Origin: an uncultured Parabacteroides sp.
GTDB lineage: Bacteria > Bacteroidota > Bacteroidia > Bacteroidales > Tannerellaceae
Length of the DNA: 40,833 bases
NCBI GenBank assembly: GCA_900541965.1
Contig: UQLN01000039.1
Location: forward strand, 1-40,833
Reading direction: 5' to 3'
A model generated the notes under the pieces. The model worked only from the letters and a program-made list of their open reading frames with translations. It did not search any database and was not told the DNA's origin. This document shows positions 16,927-25,021 of this stretch, in pieces. Within the stretch, counting starts at the first letter, position 1. Each line of letters opens with the position of its first letter. The position numbers were made by a program, and so were the translations under genes.

Positions 16927-17982
16927 ATGAAAATAAAAGCAAATACGATTTGGATGCTGGCTTTTTCCCTTTTTCTGTTTTCATGTAAAAGAACAGAAAA
17001 TATAGATGAGGGGTCGGTTCTGGTAGTGGGTGTGACAAAAGTGTTGGCAGTTCCGGATGGGAGTTGTAAAGAATATCCTTTTATATCCAGGCCTTTTCGC
17101 TCATCGGAGTTATCGTTTAGGGTAAGTGGACCTTTGGATAATTTTGAGGTATATGCCGGTAATTATTACAGACAGGGTGATGTTGTTGCATCGATAGACC
17201 CTCGTGATTTTCGGATATGCAGGGAACGTGCGGAAGCTGTATATAATCAGGCAAAAGCAGAATTTGAACGTATTCAGGTTTTGTTTAATAAAGGTAATAT
17301 ATCGGCAAGCACCTATGAAAAAGCAAGATCGGAATATATTACGGCAAAAACATCTTTTGAGACGGCTGTAAATGAACTGAAGGATACTCGTCTGATTGCT
17401 CCTTTTGATGGTTTTGCAGGTAAAATCTATGTTGAAAATTATCAGGAAGTGAAAGCATCCCAACCCATTCTTTCTTTTACAGATATTTCTAAACTGAAGA
17501 TTGAAGTATATGTGCCCCAGGATATTGCTTTGTCCGTGAAAAGCTCAGATGATGTATCCTTGTATTTTGATGCTTTGCCGGATACAATGTTTAAGACGAA
17601 AGTGCTGGATATCTCCAAGACTACTACACAGAATAATATCTCTTATCTCCTTACCGCTTTACTCTCCAATGATAAGAATGAATTGTTGGCAGGTATGTCC
17701 GGACGCATGCGTTTGAATATTTCTTCGGCAACCGGAGCTGTTAAAGTAAGTATTCCCCAGATAGCCCTTTGTTATCGTCCTACTAAAGGAAATTATGTAT
17801 GGATTGTAAATACTAAAACAGGGAAAACAGAGCAACGTAATGTGCAGACAGGAGATTTGCTCCCGGACGGTTATGTTGTGATTAAAGAGGGAATACGTGA
17901 AGGTGAATATGTAGCAACAAGCGGACTGCGTTTCTTATCAGATGGAATGACCGTGAAAACTTCAGAAAAGGAATCAAGATGA
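16927..17982 (+). CDS. RND efflux periplasmic adaptor lipoprotein (second pump)
   Basis: Membrane-fusion subunit of the second RND system, 351 aa. The signal ends in LFSC (Cys20), so it should be a lipoprotein, as for the first adaptor. The lipoyl half (ELSFRVSGPL...QGDVVASIDPRDF, about residues 60-98) leads to a short coiled-coil hairpin (about 100-155, NISASTYEKARSEY). The second lipoyl half (TRLIAPFDGFAGKI) and beta-barrel follow, ending with REGEYVATSGLRFLSDG. The stop overlaps the permease start as ATGA (17979-17982). It differs clearly from the 420-1586 adaptor, so the two operons are not a recent duplication. Confidence 0.92.
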   Translation: MKIKANTIWMLAFSLFLFSCKRTENIDEGSVLVVGVTKVLAVPDGSCKEYPFISRPFRSSELSFRVSGPLDNFEVYAGNYYRQGDVVASIDPRDFRICRERAEAVYNQAKAEFERIQVLFNKGNISASTYEKARSEYITAKTSFETAVNELKDTRLIAPFDGFAGKIYVENYQEVKASQPILSFTDISKLKIEVYVPQDIALSVKSSDDVSLYFDALPDTMFKTKVLDISKTTTQNNISYLLTALLSNDKNELLAGMSGRMRLNISSATGAVKVSIPQIALCYRPTKGNYVWIVNTKTGKTEQRNVQTGDLLPDGYVVIKEGIREGEYVATSGLRFLSDGMTVKTSEKESR

Positions 17983-20900
17983 AACTGGTAAAATATTTTT
18001 TGCAGAAGAAACCGGTTACTTTGCTTCTTTTGGCACTTATATTGGCTGGTGGTTTGTTTTCTTATATAAAAATGGGAAAGTTGGAAGATGCACCTTTTAC
18101 CATTAAACAGGCATTGGTATTGACATCTTATCCGGGAGCATCACCGAAGGAAGTACAAGAGCAAGTTACGGATGTATTGGAAGAGTCTATTCAGTCATTA
18201 GGAGAGTTGTATTATCTGAAAACGGAGAACCGGGCAGGATTATCTAAGATAACGGTTTATGTGAAAAAGGAAATCCGTGCCGACGAAATGCAGCAGCTAT
18301 GGGATAAATTGCGCCGAAAAGTAAATGATGTACAAGATAAGCTACCGGCAGGAGCAGGACCATCGGTTGTGAATGATGATTTCGGTGATGTTCTGGGCGT
18401 ATTTTACGGGTTGACAGGTGAAGGTTATAGTTACCGTGAACTGGAAAAACAAGCTAAATTAATAAAGAATGACTTGTTGAAAATCAAGGATGTCGCTAAA
18501 GTCGAAATATATGGTATACAAACGCCGGTGATTGATGTGATGGTTCATCCTTCCGTTATGGCACGTAGTGGTATTATGACTTCTGATATAGCCAAAGCTT
18601 TTGATGCACAAAATAGAGTAGTGGATGCCGGAGGAATAGATGTCGGTTCGAATCGTATACGTATTGAATCTACCGGAAATTTTTATTCTTTGGAAGACAT
18701 TCGGAATCTTACGATAGTTTCCCGTACAGGAGAACACTTTCGTTTGGCAGATATTGCCCAAATAGAAGAAAGTTATAAAATACCTCCTTCCAATTTTATG
18801 CGAATTGACGGTAAATCGGCTGTAGGTATTGCCATATCCACTGTTCCAACAGGGAATGTGGTAGAAATGGCAGAAGCGGTAAAAGAACAGATTCATTTAT
18901 GGAATAGTAAGATGCCGGAAGGTTTTACCCTGACCTCTATTTATGACCAGGGATATGAATCGGATGTGGCAAACCAGGGTTTTATTATTAATCTGATTGT
19001 GTCGGTAATTACTGTTATTGCTATCTTATTATTTTTTATAGGCTTTAAGAATGGTATATTGGTTGGAAGCGGTTTGATCTTTTCCATATTTGCTACGCTT
19101 ATTGTGATGTTTTCTTGTGGAATAGCGCTACAGCGGATGTCATTGGCGGCAATTATTATAGCGATGGGAATGCTTGTGGACAATGCAATCGTCGTATCCG
19201 ATTCCACATTGGTAAATATGCAGCGAGGCATGCGAAAACGTGTGGCTATTATGCGAGCCTGTTCTTCTACGGCTTTGCCTTTATTAGCAGCAACAGTGAT
19301 AGCTATCTTGACTTTTCTTCCTATTTATTATTCTCCCCATATTACAGGCGAATTATTATCATCGATGGTGGTGGTGATTGGAGTTTCTTTGATGTTCAGT
19401 TGGATATTTGCATTAACACAGACTCCATTTGTTATTCAGGAATTTGTACGCCGCCCGCGTCTGGATGAGTTAAAGTCTGCTTTGTTTGCAGGCAAATTGT
19501 ATGACAGGTTCCGATTTTTCCTTGGATTTGTTATTAGACATAAGTTTATGGCAGTAGGTTTGTTGGTATGTCTGTTAGTCTTATCCGCCTGGAGTTTCAA
19601 GTTTATCCCTAAGGTATTTGTTCCTGCTTTAGACAAACAGTATTTTACCTTAGATATCTGGTTGCCGGAAGGAACGAGTATTCAGGAAACGGATAAACTG
19701 GCAACAAATATGGTGGACTATATCAAACGATACGACCAGACAGAAATGGTTTCATCTTATGTGGGACGAACACCTCCTCGCTATTATTTATCAAATGTTT
19801 CTTTTGGACCTCAATCAAATTATGCCCAGTTGCTGGTAAAATGTAAGACTTCAACTCAGTCAAGGGAGTTGCATGCTTTGTTGCAGGATTCTATCCGTGT
19901 TGAGTTTCCCGGTCCTCTGATAAAAGTGAATAAGTTTGAGTTGAGTCCGTTAACCGAGGCAGTAATAGAAGCTCGCTTTTTAGGGCCGGATCCTGCCGTA
20001 TTAGATTCTTTGGTGGGAACGGCTATTGAGATAATGCGTCGAAACCCTAAAGTGGTGGATGCCCGGAATGAATGGGGAAATATGGCATTAATGATACGGC
20101 CTGTATATGATCCGGTAAAAGCCGGAACTTTAGGAATAACTAAAGCTTCCATGATGGAGTCTGTAAAATCTATCAGTGATGGTACGATGGTGGGTATCTA
20201 CCGGGATGAAGAAAAAAAAGTTCCTGTTTTATTGAAATCAGAAGCCTCTAATATTACTGATGCCCGTTCATTAGGAGACTTTTCTATATGGAATGGCGAA
20301 CGCTCCGCTCCACTTTCTCAGGTGACGGAACGTATTGAAACCACTTGGGAGTTTCCCCAGATAAGAACTTACAACCGGCAATTATCTATGGCTGCCATGT
20401 GTGGAGTCCAACTTGGGCATACGATGGCAGAAGTACATAGTGAAATCAGAAAAGAGATAGAGGCTATCGATTTACCTGATGGATACACTTTCTTTTGGGA
20501 TTCCCAATATAAGGACCAGAGAGAAGCCATGCAGGCAATTGTTAAGTTTTTCCCATTAGCTTTCTTAATGTTGATAGTTATTCTGGTTACCTTGTTCGGG
20601 AACTTCCGCGAGCCTCTGATTATTTTGTGCGTTCTGCCTCTTTCTTTAATAGGCGTTGCCCTCGGTTTGTTGCTGACCGGTTTCGATTTTGGTTTCTTTC
20701 CTATTGCCGGTTGGCTGGGATTGTTGGGCATGATTATTAAGAATGTAATTGTTCTGCTCGACGAAATTAATGTGCAGCATAGGAGTGGAGCCGGATTGTA
20801 TACTTCTATTATCGAAGCAACCGTATCCCGTACCCGTCCAGTGTTGATGGCAGCTACGACAACTATTTTAGGCATGGTACCATTATTGTTTGATATTGCG

Positions 20901-21011
20901 TTCGGAGGGATGGCGGCTACAATTATTTTCGGTTTGACGTTTGCAACTTTGCTGACGCTGTTTGTTACCCCGGCTTTGTATGCTATATTTTATAAAGTAA
21001 AAGAAAAGTGA
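17979..21011 (+). CDS. RND efflux permease with a VDN proton-relay variant
   Basis: Inner-membrane RND transporter, 1010 aa. TM4 reads AMGMLVDNAIVVSDS: Asp401 matches the first relay Asp, but the second is Asn402. The TM10 lysine is K921 in GMIIKNVIVLLDEIN. Subfamilies with VDNAIV and NVIVLLDEIN exist among HAE-type pumps, so the change is probably a subfamily trait and not decay. Two periplasmic loops, two halves and the C-terminal LFVTPALYAIFYK are intact. It overlaps the adaptor by 4 nt, and the TolC-like gene starts 1 nt after its stop. Substrate unknown. Confidence 0.93.
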   Translation: MKLVKYFLQKKPVTLLLLALILAGGLFSYIKMGKLEDAPFTIKQALVLTSYPGASPKEVQEQVTDVLEESIQSLGELYYLKTENRAGLSKITVYVKKEIRADEMQQLWDKLRRKVNDVQDKLPAGAGPSVVNDDFGDVLGVFYGLTGEGYSYRELEKQAKLIKNDLLKIKDVAKVEIYGIQTPVIDVMVHPSVMARSGIMTSDIAKAFDAQNRVVDAGGIDVGSNRIRIESTGNFYSLEDIRNLTIVSRTGEHFRLADIAQIEESYKIPPSNFMRIDGKSAVGIAISTVPTGNVVEMAEAVKEQIHLWNSKMPEGFTLTSIYDQGYESDVANQGFIINLIVSVITVIAILLFFIGFKNGILVGSGLIFSIFATLIVMFSCGIALQRMSLAAIIIAMGMLVDNAIVVSDSTLVNMQRGMRKRVAIMRACSSTALPLLAATVIAILTFLPIYYSPHITGELLSSMVVVIGVSLMFSWIFALTQTPFVIQEFVRRPRLDELKSALFAGKLYDRFRFFLGFVIRHKFMAVGLLVCLLVLSAWSFKFIPKVFVPALDKQYFTLDIWLPEGTSIQETDKLATNMVDYIKRYDQTEMVSSYVGRTPPRYYLSNVSFGPQSNYAQLLVKCKTSTQSRELHALLQDSIRVEFPGPLIKVNKFELSPLTEAVIEARFLGPDPAVLDSLVGTAIEIMRRNPKVVDARNEWGNMALMIRPVYDPVKAGTLGITKASMMESVKSISDGTMVGIYRDEEKKVPVLLKSEASNITDARSLGDFSIWNGERSAPLSQVTERIETTWEFPQIRTYNRQLSMAAMCGVQLGHTMAEVHSEIRKEIEAIDLPDGYTFFWDSQYKDQREAMQAIVKFFPLAFLMLIVILVTLFGNFREPLIILCVLPLSLIGVALGLLLTGFDFGFFPIAGWLGLLGMIIKNVIVLLDEINVQHRSGAGLYTSIIEATVSRTRPVLMAATTTILGMVPLLFDIAFGGMAATIIFGLTFATLLTLFVTPALYAIFYKVKEK

Positions 21012-21012
21012 T

Positions 21013-22311
21013 ATGAAAAGATTCTGTATTTTGCTATGTATACTTGTGTGTGTGTCGGTGCCGTCCGTTTTTTCCCAACAAAGCGAATTGTTGATGCGAT
21101 ACAGGTCTATGGCATTGGATTATAACCATGATCTGAAAGCTGCCGAGAATAATATTTCAGCTAGTATGGAGATTGAGCGGGCGGCTAAAGCCGACTTAAA
21201 ACCTAAACTTTCCGGAGATGCTAATTTTCAATATACAGGGAATCCTTTGGAACTGACATTGAACCTGCCATCTATGGATAACCCGTTGCAGTTTAAAGGA
21301 CGTGATATAAAATATGGAGCATCTTTAACTCTTTTGCAGCCATTATATACAGGTGGGCGCATCTTGGAAACCATACGGATGGCAAAGTATCAATACTCGT
21401 TAGCATCCCATCAGGCAGAAATGTTTCGGGCATCTATTTGCTATCAAACAGATATACAATATTGGAACACGGTGGCAAGACATGAAATGGTAGGAGTTGC
21501 CACCGATTTTCGTAATTCTGTATCTTCATTCGTACAAACGATCCGTGAACGTGAAGAAGTGGGATTGGTAGATCCGCAAGACTTGTTGATGGCAGAAGTT
21601 AAACTGAATGAAGCAGAGTATCTGTTGATTCAGGCAAAAAGCTATTTTGAAACGGGGCGTATGGGATTGAATTCCTTGATTGGACTTGATTTACAGGAAC
21701 AAACAGTTGTAGAAGCACTGGTGCCGGAGATAATCCGGATAGATAGTATTCAGAACATAGAGGGAACGGAACGTCCGGAATTGAAAATGGCTTATGATAA
21801 AATAAAACTGGCGGAAAGTTCAATGAAGCTGACAGATGCTAAGTATAAGCCCCAACTGTATATTGGGGCAGATGGAAGTTATTCGTCTCCCGGTTATGAT
21901 TTGCGTTCGGATTTAGATCCTAATTATGCTGTGTATGCCAAATTGTCTATTCCTATATTTGAATGGGGAAAACGGAAGAGTGAGAAGCGGGCTTCCTTAT
22001 TAAAAATAGATATGGCAACAGACCAAATGAATAAAGTAGAGGACAATGTGAACTTGGAAATACAAACAGCGCGTGTCTCTCTTTCCCGTGCAGTCGAACA
22101 AGTCCAACTAAGTAGTAACTCTTTGGAAAAAGCACGGGAAAATGAACAAAAAGCATTGGAACGTTATGCTGAAGGTAAAATATCGGTTATTGAGGTAATC
22201 GAAGCACAGACTTACCGGCAAACATCCCAATTGAATTATGTCCAGGCAAAAGCTTTGGCACAAGGTGCTTATTCCGGATTGTTGAGGGCTTTAAATGAAT
22301 ATGAGTATTGA
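21013..22311 (+). CDS. TolC-family outer-membrane channel (second pump)
   Basis: Outer-membrane efflux channel of 432 aa with a Sec signal peptide (KRFCILLCILVCVSVPSVFS, cleavage before QQSE). It has no lipobox, unlike the channel of the first pump. Long Ala/Glu/Lys-rich helices in two repeats follow, with KYGASLTLLQPLYTGGRI near residue 95 and AVYAKLSIPIFEWGKRKSE near 305. It starts 1 nt after the permease stop. Its own stop shares bases with a TTG of the next frame (TTGA, 22308-22311). Confidence 0.92.
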   Translation: MKRFCILLCILVCVSVPSVFSQQSELLMRYRSMALDYNHDLKAAENNISASMEIERAAKADLKPKLSGDANFQYTGNPLELTLNLPSMDNPLQFKGRDIKYGASLTLLQPLYTGGRILETIRMAKYQYSLASHQAEMFRASICYQTDIQYWNTVARHEMVGVATDFRNSVSSFVQTIREREEVGLVDPQDLLMAEVKLNEAEYLLIQAKSYFETGRMGLNSLIGLDLQEQTVVEALVPEIIRIDSIQNIEGTERPELKMAYDKIKLAESSMKLTDAKYKPQLYIGADGSYSSPGYDLRSDLDPNYAVYAKLSIPIFEWGKRKSEKRASLLKIDMATDQMNKVEDNVNLEIQTARVSLSRAVEQVQLSSNSLEKARENEQKALERYAEGKISVIEVIEAQTYRQTSQLNYVQAKALAQGAYSGLLRALNEYEY

Positions 22312-22320
22312 AAAATAATA

Positions 22321-22328
22321 TACCTTTG
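22321..22328 (+). promoter_or_regulatory. Possible internal promoter for the two-component genes
   Basis: TACCTTTG matches the -7 word TAnnTTTG, 18 nt before the kinase ATG at 22347. No TTG lies at the usual 19-22 nt upstream, so support rests on one box. Confidence 0.35.
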
Positions 22329-22346
22329 CCCAGTAACCTGTTCGTT

Positions 22347-23372
22347 ATGAAATGGAATAATTTTTTATATGGTTTATTATTTTCAGGATTTGGAGCCTTT
22401 TCTTTCCTGTTGCTGGTTAGTTATACGGATCTTTCGGAAGCAGTTTTTCGTGTGCTCTATTCTGCGGGAGGCTTTCTGTTTTTTATAGCGGCTTTTAATT
22501 TATTGGGATTTAGTACACTGCGTATCAGTTCATGGATGAATAACCAGTATGCTTTGAATATCCAAAAGAAATGGAAAATAATATTGGTCTATGCCGCAGT
22601 AATGCTGACATTCTTTTTATTGAATTATGGGATATTGGTTACGGCTAAACTTCTGGCAGGAACATCTTCTCCTTTCTTTTTTCCGAATGGAGGGATACGG
22701 ATTTTATTGGTGGTGTGGTTGGTTGAATTGGTCGTTCTGGGATTATTGTTGGCAAACAGGTCTATGCAAAATACATTGAAGTTACAGCAACAGGCTGCTG
22801 ATTTGCAGAAAGAAAATAATACAGCTCGCTATACAGCCTTGCAAAACCAACTAAATCCCCATTTTTTGTTTAATAGTCTGAATACTTTGATTGCAGAGAT
22901 AGAATATAATCCGGATAATGCGGTTCTTTTTACTAAAAATTTATCGGATGTTTATCGTTATGTTTTACAGTGTCAGGACAAAATGCTTATATCGTTGGGA
23001 GAGGAGTTGGAGTTTATGAAGTCCTACCTGTTTCTGCATGAAGTAAGGCTTGGTAACTGTATTACATGGAATGTCTGTATATCACCGGATTTTATGGACT
23101 GTATGCTTCCTCCTTTAACTTTACAGTTACTGACAGAGAATGTAATCAAACATAACTCCATTACGATGAGCAAACCCATGGAGATACATATCGGAATAGA
23201 AAATGATTATTTGGTGGTAACTAATCCGGTACGTCCCCGTAAGAATCAAATATCTTCGGGTATCGGACTGAAAAATTTATCGAATCGGTGCCGGTTGATG
23301 GTGGGGAAAGAAATCATTCTATTGAAACGGGAAGAATTATTTATTGTAAAAGTACCATTATCGTATGAATAA
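22347..23372 (+). CDS. LytS-type sensor histidine kinase
   Basis: Membrane sensor kinase of the His_kinase (PF06580) class, 341 aa from the ATG at 22347. A TTG at 22308 would add 13 residues and overlap the channel gene's stop; the ATG follows a -7 word and is preferred. Four hydrophobic segments (about residues 5-28, 35-55, 77-100 and 115-137) have no large extracytoplasmic domain, so the signal is probably sensed in or at the membrane. The phosphoacceptor is H172 in NQLNPHFLFNSLNTLI. The ATPase part has LLTENVIKHN (N-box) and SSGIGLKNLSNRC (G-box). It overlaps the response regulator by 8 nt and very likely controls the adjacent pump. Confidence 0.9.
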   Translation: MKWNNFLYGLLFSGFGAFSFLLLVSYTDLSEAVFRVLYSAGGFLFFIAAFNLLGFSTLRISSWMNNQYALNIQKKWKIILVYAAVMLTFFLLNYGILVTAKLLAGTSSPFFFPNGGIRILLVVWLVELVVLGLLLANRSMQNTLKLQQQAADLQKENNTARYTALQNQLNPHFLFNSLNTLIAEIEYNPDNAVLFTKNLSDVYRYVLQCQDKMLISLGEELEFMKSYLFLHEVRLGNCITWNVCISPDFMDCMLPPLTLQLLTENVIKHNSITMSKPMEIHIGIENDYLVVTNPVRPRKNQISSGIGLKNLSNRCRLMVGKEIILLKREELFIVKVPLSYE

Positions 23373-24138
23373 ATTAAATGCAGCTATAATAGAAGATGAG
23401 GTGCCGGCAGCACGCCTCTTATATTCTATGATAACCAGGTTACGTCCGGAATGGAGTGTGTCTGTTTTACCGGGATGTGTGGAAGAAGCCATTTCGTGGT
23501 TTCAGGAGAATTTACATCCGGATATCCTGTTTTTGGATATTCAGCTTGCCGATGGGAATTCATTCGATTTCTTGTCGGTAGCAAAACCAACTTCCATTAT
23601 CATTTTTACTACAGCATATGACCAATATGCAATACGTGCTTTTTCCGTCAACAGTATAGATTATATTTTGAAGCCTGTAGATGAAAAACGGTTGCTGGAT
23701 GCTATTATAAAGTATGAAACCGTATTGTCATGCCGGAAGGATACGGCAATAAATTATCTGGATACATTACTCGAGACTTTACAGAATAAAGAAAAATGTT
23801 ATCGTTCCCGCTTTCTGATTTGGGGGACTGGTAAATTCTGGTCATTACAGGTTGAGGATATCGCTTATTTTTATTTCGAGAATAAAATTGTATTTGCTGT
23901 AACGAGAAAAGGGCAGGAGCATATTATTGATCTTTCTCTGAATAAATTAATGGAACAATTGGACCCCAAAGTCTTCTTTCGCGCTAATCGTCAAACAATT
24001 ATCAGCATAAATGCGATAGACCATGCAGAACCTTTCTTTAATGGGAAAATAATAGTAAAAGTAAATCCTCCTTCTAAAACCCAGATAACAATTAGCGAGG
24101 AAAAGCTGTCGTCATTCAAGTTATGGCTGAATTGTTAA
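23365..24138 (+). CDS. LytTR-family response regulator
   Basis: DNA-binding response regulator of 257 aa. The receiver domain (about 1-125) has the acidic pair E11-D12 in AAIIEDEVPAARL, the phosphoacceptor D58 in ILFLDIQLADG, and the conserved Lys in DYILKPVDEKRL. The C-terminal LytTR domain (about 150-257) shows EDIAYFYFENKIVF and FFRANRQTIISINAI, typical of this beta-fold DNA binder. It overlaps the kinase gene by 8 nt, so they form one cognate pair. The likely target is the RND operon or its own promoter region. No paired LytTR boxes could be named by eye. Confidence 0.92.
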   Translation: MNKLNAAIIEDEVPAARLLYSMITRLRPEWSVSVLPGCVEEAISWFQENLHPDILFLDIQLADGNSFDFLSVAKPTSIIIFTTAYDQYAIRAFSVNSIDYILKPVDEKRLLDAIIKYETVLSCRKDTAINYLDTLLETLQNKEKCYRSRFLIWGTGKFWSLQVEDIAYFYFENKIVFAVTRKGQEHIIDLSLNKLMEQLDPKVFFRANRQTIISINAIDHAEPFFNGKIIVKVNPPSKTQITISEEKLSSFKLWLNC

Positions 24139-24204
24139 GGAAAAGGATGCGAGTTTGCCGTATGAATATCATGCTTACTCTATCATCCGGTAAAACAATT
24201 CGGG

Positions 24205-24212
24205 TATTTTTG
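24205..24212 (+). promoter_or_regulatory. Possible promoter of the HD-domain gene
   Basis: TATTTTTG matches TAnnTTTG and lies 28 nt before the ATG at 24241. No clear TTG is found at the usual upstream distance. Confidence 0.4.
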
Positions 24213-24240
24213 TGTTTTTAATATATAAAAACATAGTAAT

Positions 24241-24903
24241 ATGAAAGTAACTTATGAAGATGTCCGCCAGTCGGAAGAAATCCGGACTTACATTAAACAA
24301 GCGGACGAGTCGTTGAAAGAGATAGGATATACAGAACATAGTTTTGCCCACTGTACAAAATGTGCTAAAGTAGCAGGTGATTTACTCGAACAATTAGGAT
24401 ATAGTGCACACGAAGTTGAATTGGCTAGGATTGCCGGTTTTATGCATGATATAGGAAATGTGGTAAACCGTATCGACCACGCACAAAGTGGTGCGATGAT
24501 GGCTTTCCGTATTTTGGACAAAATGGGAATGGCGCCAGTGGATGTTGCAGCAGTGATTACTGCAATCGGTAATCATGACGAATTGACGGCAGCTGCTGTT
24601 AATGCTGTTGCTGCTGCACTTATCATTGCAGATAAAACTGATGTACGCCGTAGTCGTGTACGTAATCGTTCTACAATAAATTTCGATATACATGACCGTG
24701 TGAATTATGCAGCCGAACATTCGGAAGTAGTATTGGACAAGGATGGAAAAAGCATTACTTTGAACTTGAAGATTAATACCGAAATTTGTGCAGTAATGGA
24801 TTATTTCGAGATATTCACTAATCGTATGCTGCTTTGTCGCAAGGCTGCCGAATTTTTAGGCCTCCAGTTTCGTTTAAAAATAAATGAGGTATGCCTGTTG
24901 TAA
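24241..24903 (+). CDS. HD-domain phosphohydrolase
   Basis: A 220-aa soluble protein of the HD superfamily, metal-dependent phosphohydrolases. The metal ligands are visible in order: H in EHSFAHCTKCAKVA (near residue 36), the HD pair in GFMHDIGNVV (near 77), H in IDHAQSG and IGNHDE, and Asp in IIADKTDVRRSR. The fold ends near 185 and a short tail follows. No GYP motif is present, so it is not a cyclic-di-GMP HD-GYP enzyme. A nucleotide or (p)ppGpp substrate is possible but unsupported. It stands alone, with its own probable promoter, and converges on the minus-strand SusD gene. Confidence 0.8.
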   Translation: MKVTYEDVRQSEEIRTYIKQADESLKEIGYTEHSFAHCTKCAKVAGDLLEQLGYSAHEVELARIAGFMHDIGNVVNRIDHAQSGAMMAFRILDKMGMAPVDVAAVITAIGNHDELTAAAVNAVAAALIIADKTDVRRSRVRNRSTINFDIHDRVNYAAEHSEVVLDKDGKSITLNLKINTEICAVMDYFEIFTNRMLLCRKAAEFLGLQFRLKINEVCLL

Positions 24904-24960
24904 TTTGTATATTTTTAGCTCGAGTATTGAGTTTTATCAGGTAAAACAGACTGTTAAAAT

Positions 24961-25004
24961 AAAAAAGCGTATGCTGTCTGAATATAAAGACACACATACG
25001 CTTT
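24961..25004 (-). terminator. Terminator of the first SusCD operon
   Basis: On the minus strand a 10-bp stem (25004-24995 with 24973-24964) is extended by an inner TGTCT/AGACA pairing and followed by a T-rich tail reading across 24966-24957. It starts 17 nt past the SusD stop. Confidence 0.8.
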
Positions 25005-25021
25005 CTGTTAAAAAGAGCTTT

